Positions 4,788 to 6,681 of a stretch of DNA of 6,681 bases are shown in pieces. A model generated the notes under the pieces. It saw nothing but the letters and a program-made list of their open reading frames with translations. It searched no databases and was not told the DNA's origin. This DNA comes from Bacteroidetes bacterium GWA2_31_9b (lineage in GTDB: Bacteria > Bacteroidota > Bacteroidia > Bacteroidales > UBA12077): positions 9,295 through 15,975 of the forward strand of contig MENE01000113.1 in the NCBI GenBank assembly GCA_001769005.1. Reading direction: 5' to 3'. Within the stretch, counting starts at the first letter, position 1; every line of letters starts with the position of its first letter. The translations under genes and the position numbers were made by a program.

Positions 4788-6681
4788 ATGAAAAAATTTT
4801 CAATTCTACTTGTGTTTACAAGTTTATTGCTGCTTTTTGCATGCAATAAAAAATCCGACGAACTTAATATTAATTACGAAAGATACACTCTTACCAATGG
4901 ATTGGATGTAATTTTGCATGTTGATAAGTCAGATCCTATTGTTGCATTTGCAGTACAATATCATGTGGGTTCAAATCGTGAAGTTCCCGGAAGAACAGGA
5001 TTTGCACACCTTTTTGAGCACATGATGTTTCAGCGTTCAGAAAACGTTGCCGAAGATCAATTTTTTAAATTGATTCAGAATGCTGGAGGAACATTAAATG
5101 GTGGTACAGGTAATGATGCCACAACCTATTTTGAAGTTGTTCCAAAAAATGCATTAGAAATGATTCTTTGGATGGAAGCAGACCGAATGGGTTATATGAT
5201 TAACACCGTAACTAAAAAGTCATTTGCTATTCAGCAAAATGTTGTACAGAACGAAAAACGTCAAGGTGTTGATAACAGACCTTACGGTCATACCAGTGAT
5301 GTACTTTCAAAAGCATTGTATCCAAAAGATCACCCATACAACTGGCAGGTAATTGGCGAAATGGAAGACTTATTTAATGCTACAGTTGAAGATGTTAAAG
5401 GATTTCATAAAAAGTTTTATGTTCCGAATAATGCAACTATAGTTTTAGCTGGTGATTTCGAAATAGAAGAAGCTAAAAAGCTTGTTGAGAAATATTATGG
5501 TGAAATACCACGTGGAGAAGAACTTACAGATCCAAAACCTCAGCATGTTACTTTAGATCAAACTAAAAAATTATATCACGAAGATAATTTTGCCCGTGCA
5601 CCCCAGCTTACAATGGTGTGGCCTACAACAGAACAATTTAGCAATGATTCTTATGCATTGCAATACCTTGCTCAGCTTTTATCACAAGGCAAAAAGGCTC
5701 CAATTTATCAAATTCTTGAAAAAGAGAAAAAACTTACTTCACGTCAGTATGCATATAATGGAGCACAGGAGATTACTGGTGAATTTACAATTTCAGTTAC
5801 AGCAAATGAAGGTGTTAATTTAAATGAAGTTGAGAAAAGCATTTTTGAAGCATTTGCACGATTCGAAGAAAAAGGGATTACAGATGATGATTTGCAGCGA
5901 ATAAAATCTAGTCTTGAAACTGATTTTTATAATGGAATTAGCAGTGTTTTAGGTAAATCATTTCAATTGGCATTTTATAACGAATATGCTGGTAATCCAT
6001 CATTCTATAAAAATGATATTGATGGTTTAAAATCAGTAACCAAAGAAGATGTTGTACGAGTTTATAATAAGTATATTAAAGACAAACCTTATGTTGCTGC
6101 TAGTTTTGTTCCTAAAGGACAAGTTAATTTGATAGCTGAAGGATCAGTAAAAGCTGACATTAAAGAAGAAGATATACTTAACGCTACTGAAGTAAAAATT
6201 GAAGAAGTAGAAGAAGAAATTGCAAAAACTCCATCTGCAATTGACAGATCAATTCAGCCAGCATTGGGCGAAGATCCAACTTTAACTATTCCTACAGTAT
6301 GGGAAACTAAGCTTGCAAATGGTATTAAAGTATTAGGTATTGAGCAAAATGAACTTCCGCTTATCCGTTATACATTAACTATTGCTGGTGGTCAGTATCT
6401 TGACAAGATTGAAAAACCTGGTGTAGCCAACTTAGTAACAAGTGTTATGTCGGAAGGAACTAAAAACAAAACTCCTGAGCAACTTGAAGAGGAAATTGAA
6501 AAGCTTGGTGCAAGCATTAATATGTATACAAACAGAGAAAATACCTTTATTACTGTAAATACACTTGCCAGAAATTATGAAAAAACCATAGCAATTGTAG
6601 AAGAAATGTTATTGGAACCAAGATGGGACGAAGAAGAATTTGTACTCGCAAAAGAATCAGAAATTAATAATTTAAAACGTC
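4788..6681 (+). CDS. M16 zinc metallopeptidase lipoprotein, two-half type (3' end outside window)
   Basis: The frame is open for 631 codons to the right edge. Residues 1-18 are a lipoprotein signal peptide with lipobox LFAC (Cys19). The first M16 half (about 31-170) carries the inverted zinc motif HLFEH (His74, Glu77 and His78). The distal metal ligand is Glu156 in QNEKRQ, 77 residues between, followed by GVDNRPYG. A second M16 domain (about 195-440, starting ATVEDVKGFHKKFYVPNN) completes the active half. After a Glu-rich linker (about 455-500) a second half begins (PTVWETKLANGIKVLG). There the HxxEH position is replaced by GVANLVTSVMSEGT, so this half is non-catalytic, as is usual. Such clamshell peptidases degrade peptides and small proteins in the envelope. 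The post-cysteine NKKSDE has no strong surface-export signal, so a periplasm-facing anchor is likely. Full-length members usually exceed 900 residues, so roughly a third is missing. A TATATTTT box at 4753-4760 may be the promoter. Confidence 0.95.
   Translation, partial: MKKFSILLVFTSLLLLFACNKKSDELNINYERYTLTNGLDVILHVDKSDPIVAFAVQYHVGSNREVPGRTGFAHLFEHMMFQRSENVAEDQFFKLIQNAGGTLNGGTGNDATTYFEVVPKNALEMILWMEADRMGYMINTVTKKSFAIQQNVVQNEKRQGVDNRPYGHTSDVLSKALYPKDHPYNWQVIGEMEDLFNATVEDVKGFHKKFYVPNNATIVLAGDFEIEEAKKLVEKYYGEIPRGEELTDPKPQHVTLDQTKKLYHEDNFARAPQLTMVWPTTEQFSNDSYALQYLAQLLSQGKKAPIYQILEKEKKLTSRQYAYNGAQEITGEFTISVTANEGVNLNEVEKSIFEAFARFEEKGITDDDLQRIKSSLETDFYNGISSVLGKSFQLAFYNEYAGNPSFYKNDIDGLKSVTKEDVVRVYNKYIKDKPYVAASFVPKGQVNLIAEGSVKADIKEEDILNATEVKIEEVEEEIAKTPSAIDRSIQPALGEDPTLTIPTVWETKLANGIKVLGIEQNELPLIRYTLTIAGGQYLDKIEKPGVANLVTSVMSEGTKNKTPEQLEEEIEKLGASINMYTNRENTFITVNTLARNYEKTIAIVEEMLLEPRWDEEEFVLAKESEINNLKR

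Noticed and set aside
5590..5823. Plus-strand ORF of 77 codons
   Set aside because: It lies out of frame inside the M16 peptidase gene, which is continuous and well conserved through this stretch.
5000..6681. Possible frameshift in the M16 gene, suggested by the absence of a complete ORF
   Set aside because: Translating codon by codon from 4788 gives an uninterrupted 631-codon frame; the gene is simply cut by the window edge.
1..6681. CRISPR arrays, tRNA or rRNA genes, insertion sequences, phage genes
   Set aside because: I saw no regularly spaced repeats, cloverleaf, rRNA-like sequence, transposase or integrase motif, or terminal inverted repeats with target duplications.

Overview
The window looks like a chromosomal piece of a low-GC member of the Bacteroidota, probably a marine or cold-living one. 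The evidence is strong AT bias, several Bacteroidota-type -7 promoter boxes (TAnnTTTG), A-rich leaders with weak Shine-Dalgarno sites, and a lipoprotein with the acidic post-cysteine export signal of this phylum. The family make-up also fits: a Bacteroidota-style AraC regulator, a two-half M16 protease lipoprotein, DUF3820, an SPFH protein and CspA. The host assignment is an inference from these features.

Layout. The left part (1-3659) is read leftward. In order of transcription it holds an SPFH/stomatin-like membrane protein (3659-2802), a CspA-type cold-shock protein (2727-2536) with its own promoter and a very strong terminator, and a surface lipoprotein made of a Big_5 Ig-like domain plus a DUF3494 ice-binding domain (2309-1239). 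A terminator follows, then an AraC-family regulator (1016-429) and, 43 bp behind it, a PAS-domain sensor gene cut by the window edge (385-1). The right part is read rightward: a promoter and a probable structured RNA (about 3880-4075), a 52-residue orphan ORF (4145-4303) with a strong terminator, a DUF3820 protein (4461-4697), and a zinc peptidase M16 lipoprotein running off the right edge (4788-6681).

How it may work together. The ice-binding gene, the cold-shock gene and the AraC/PAS pair look like a small cold-response neighbourhood, but that link is an inference. The best support is in non-coding DNA. The promoters of the ice-binding gene and of the AraC gene share a 40-bp upstream module (28/40 identical without gaps, including an identical 10-mer), placed exactly the same distance from their -7 boxes. 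In the ice-binding promoter this module contains a near-perfect dyad. This suggests one regulator, possibly the AraC protein itself, acting on both.

The most unusual stretch is 3866-4075. A consensus -7 box is followed at the expected distance by a roughly 195-nt segment whose ends can form a long closing helix, with internal hairpins. This resembles a 6S-like or other uncharacterised structured RNA, or a long 5' leader for the orphan ORF.
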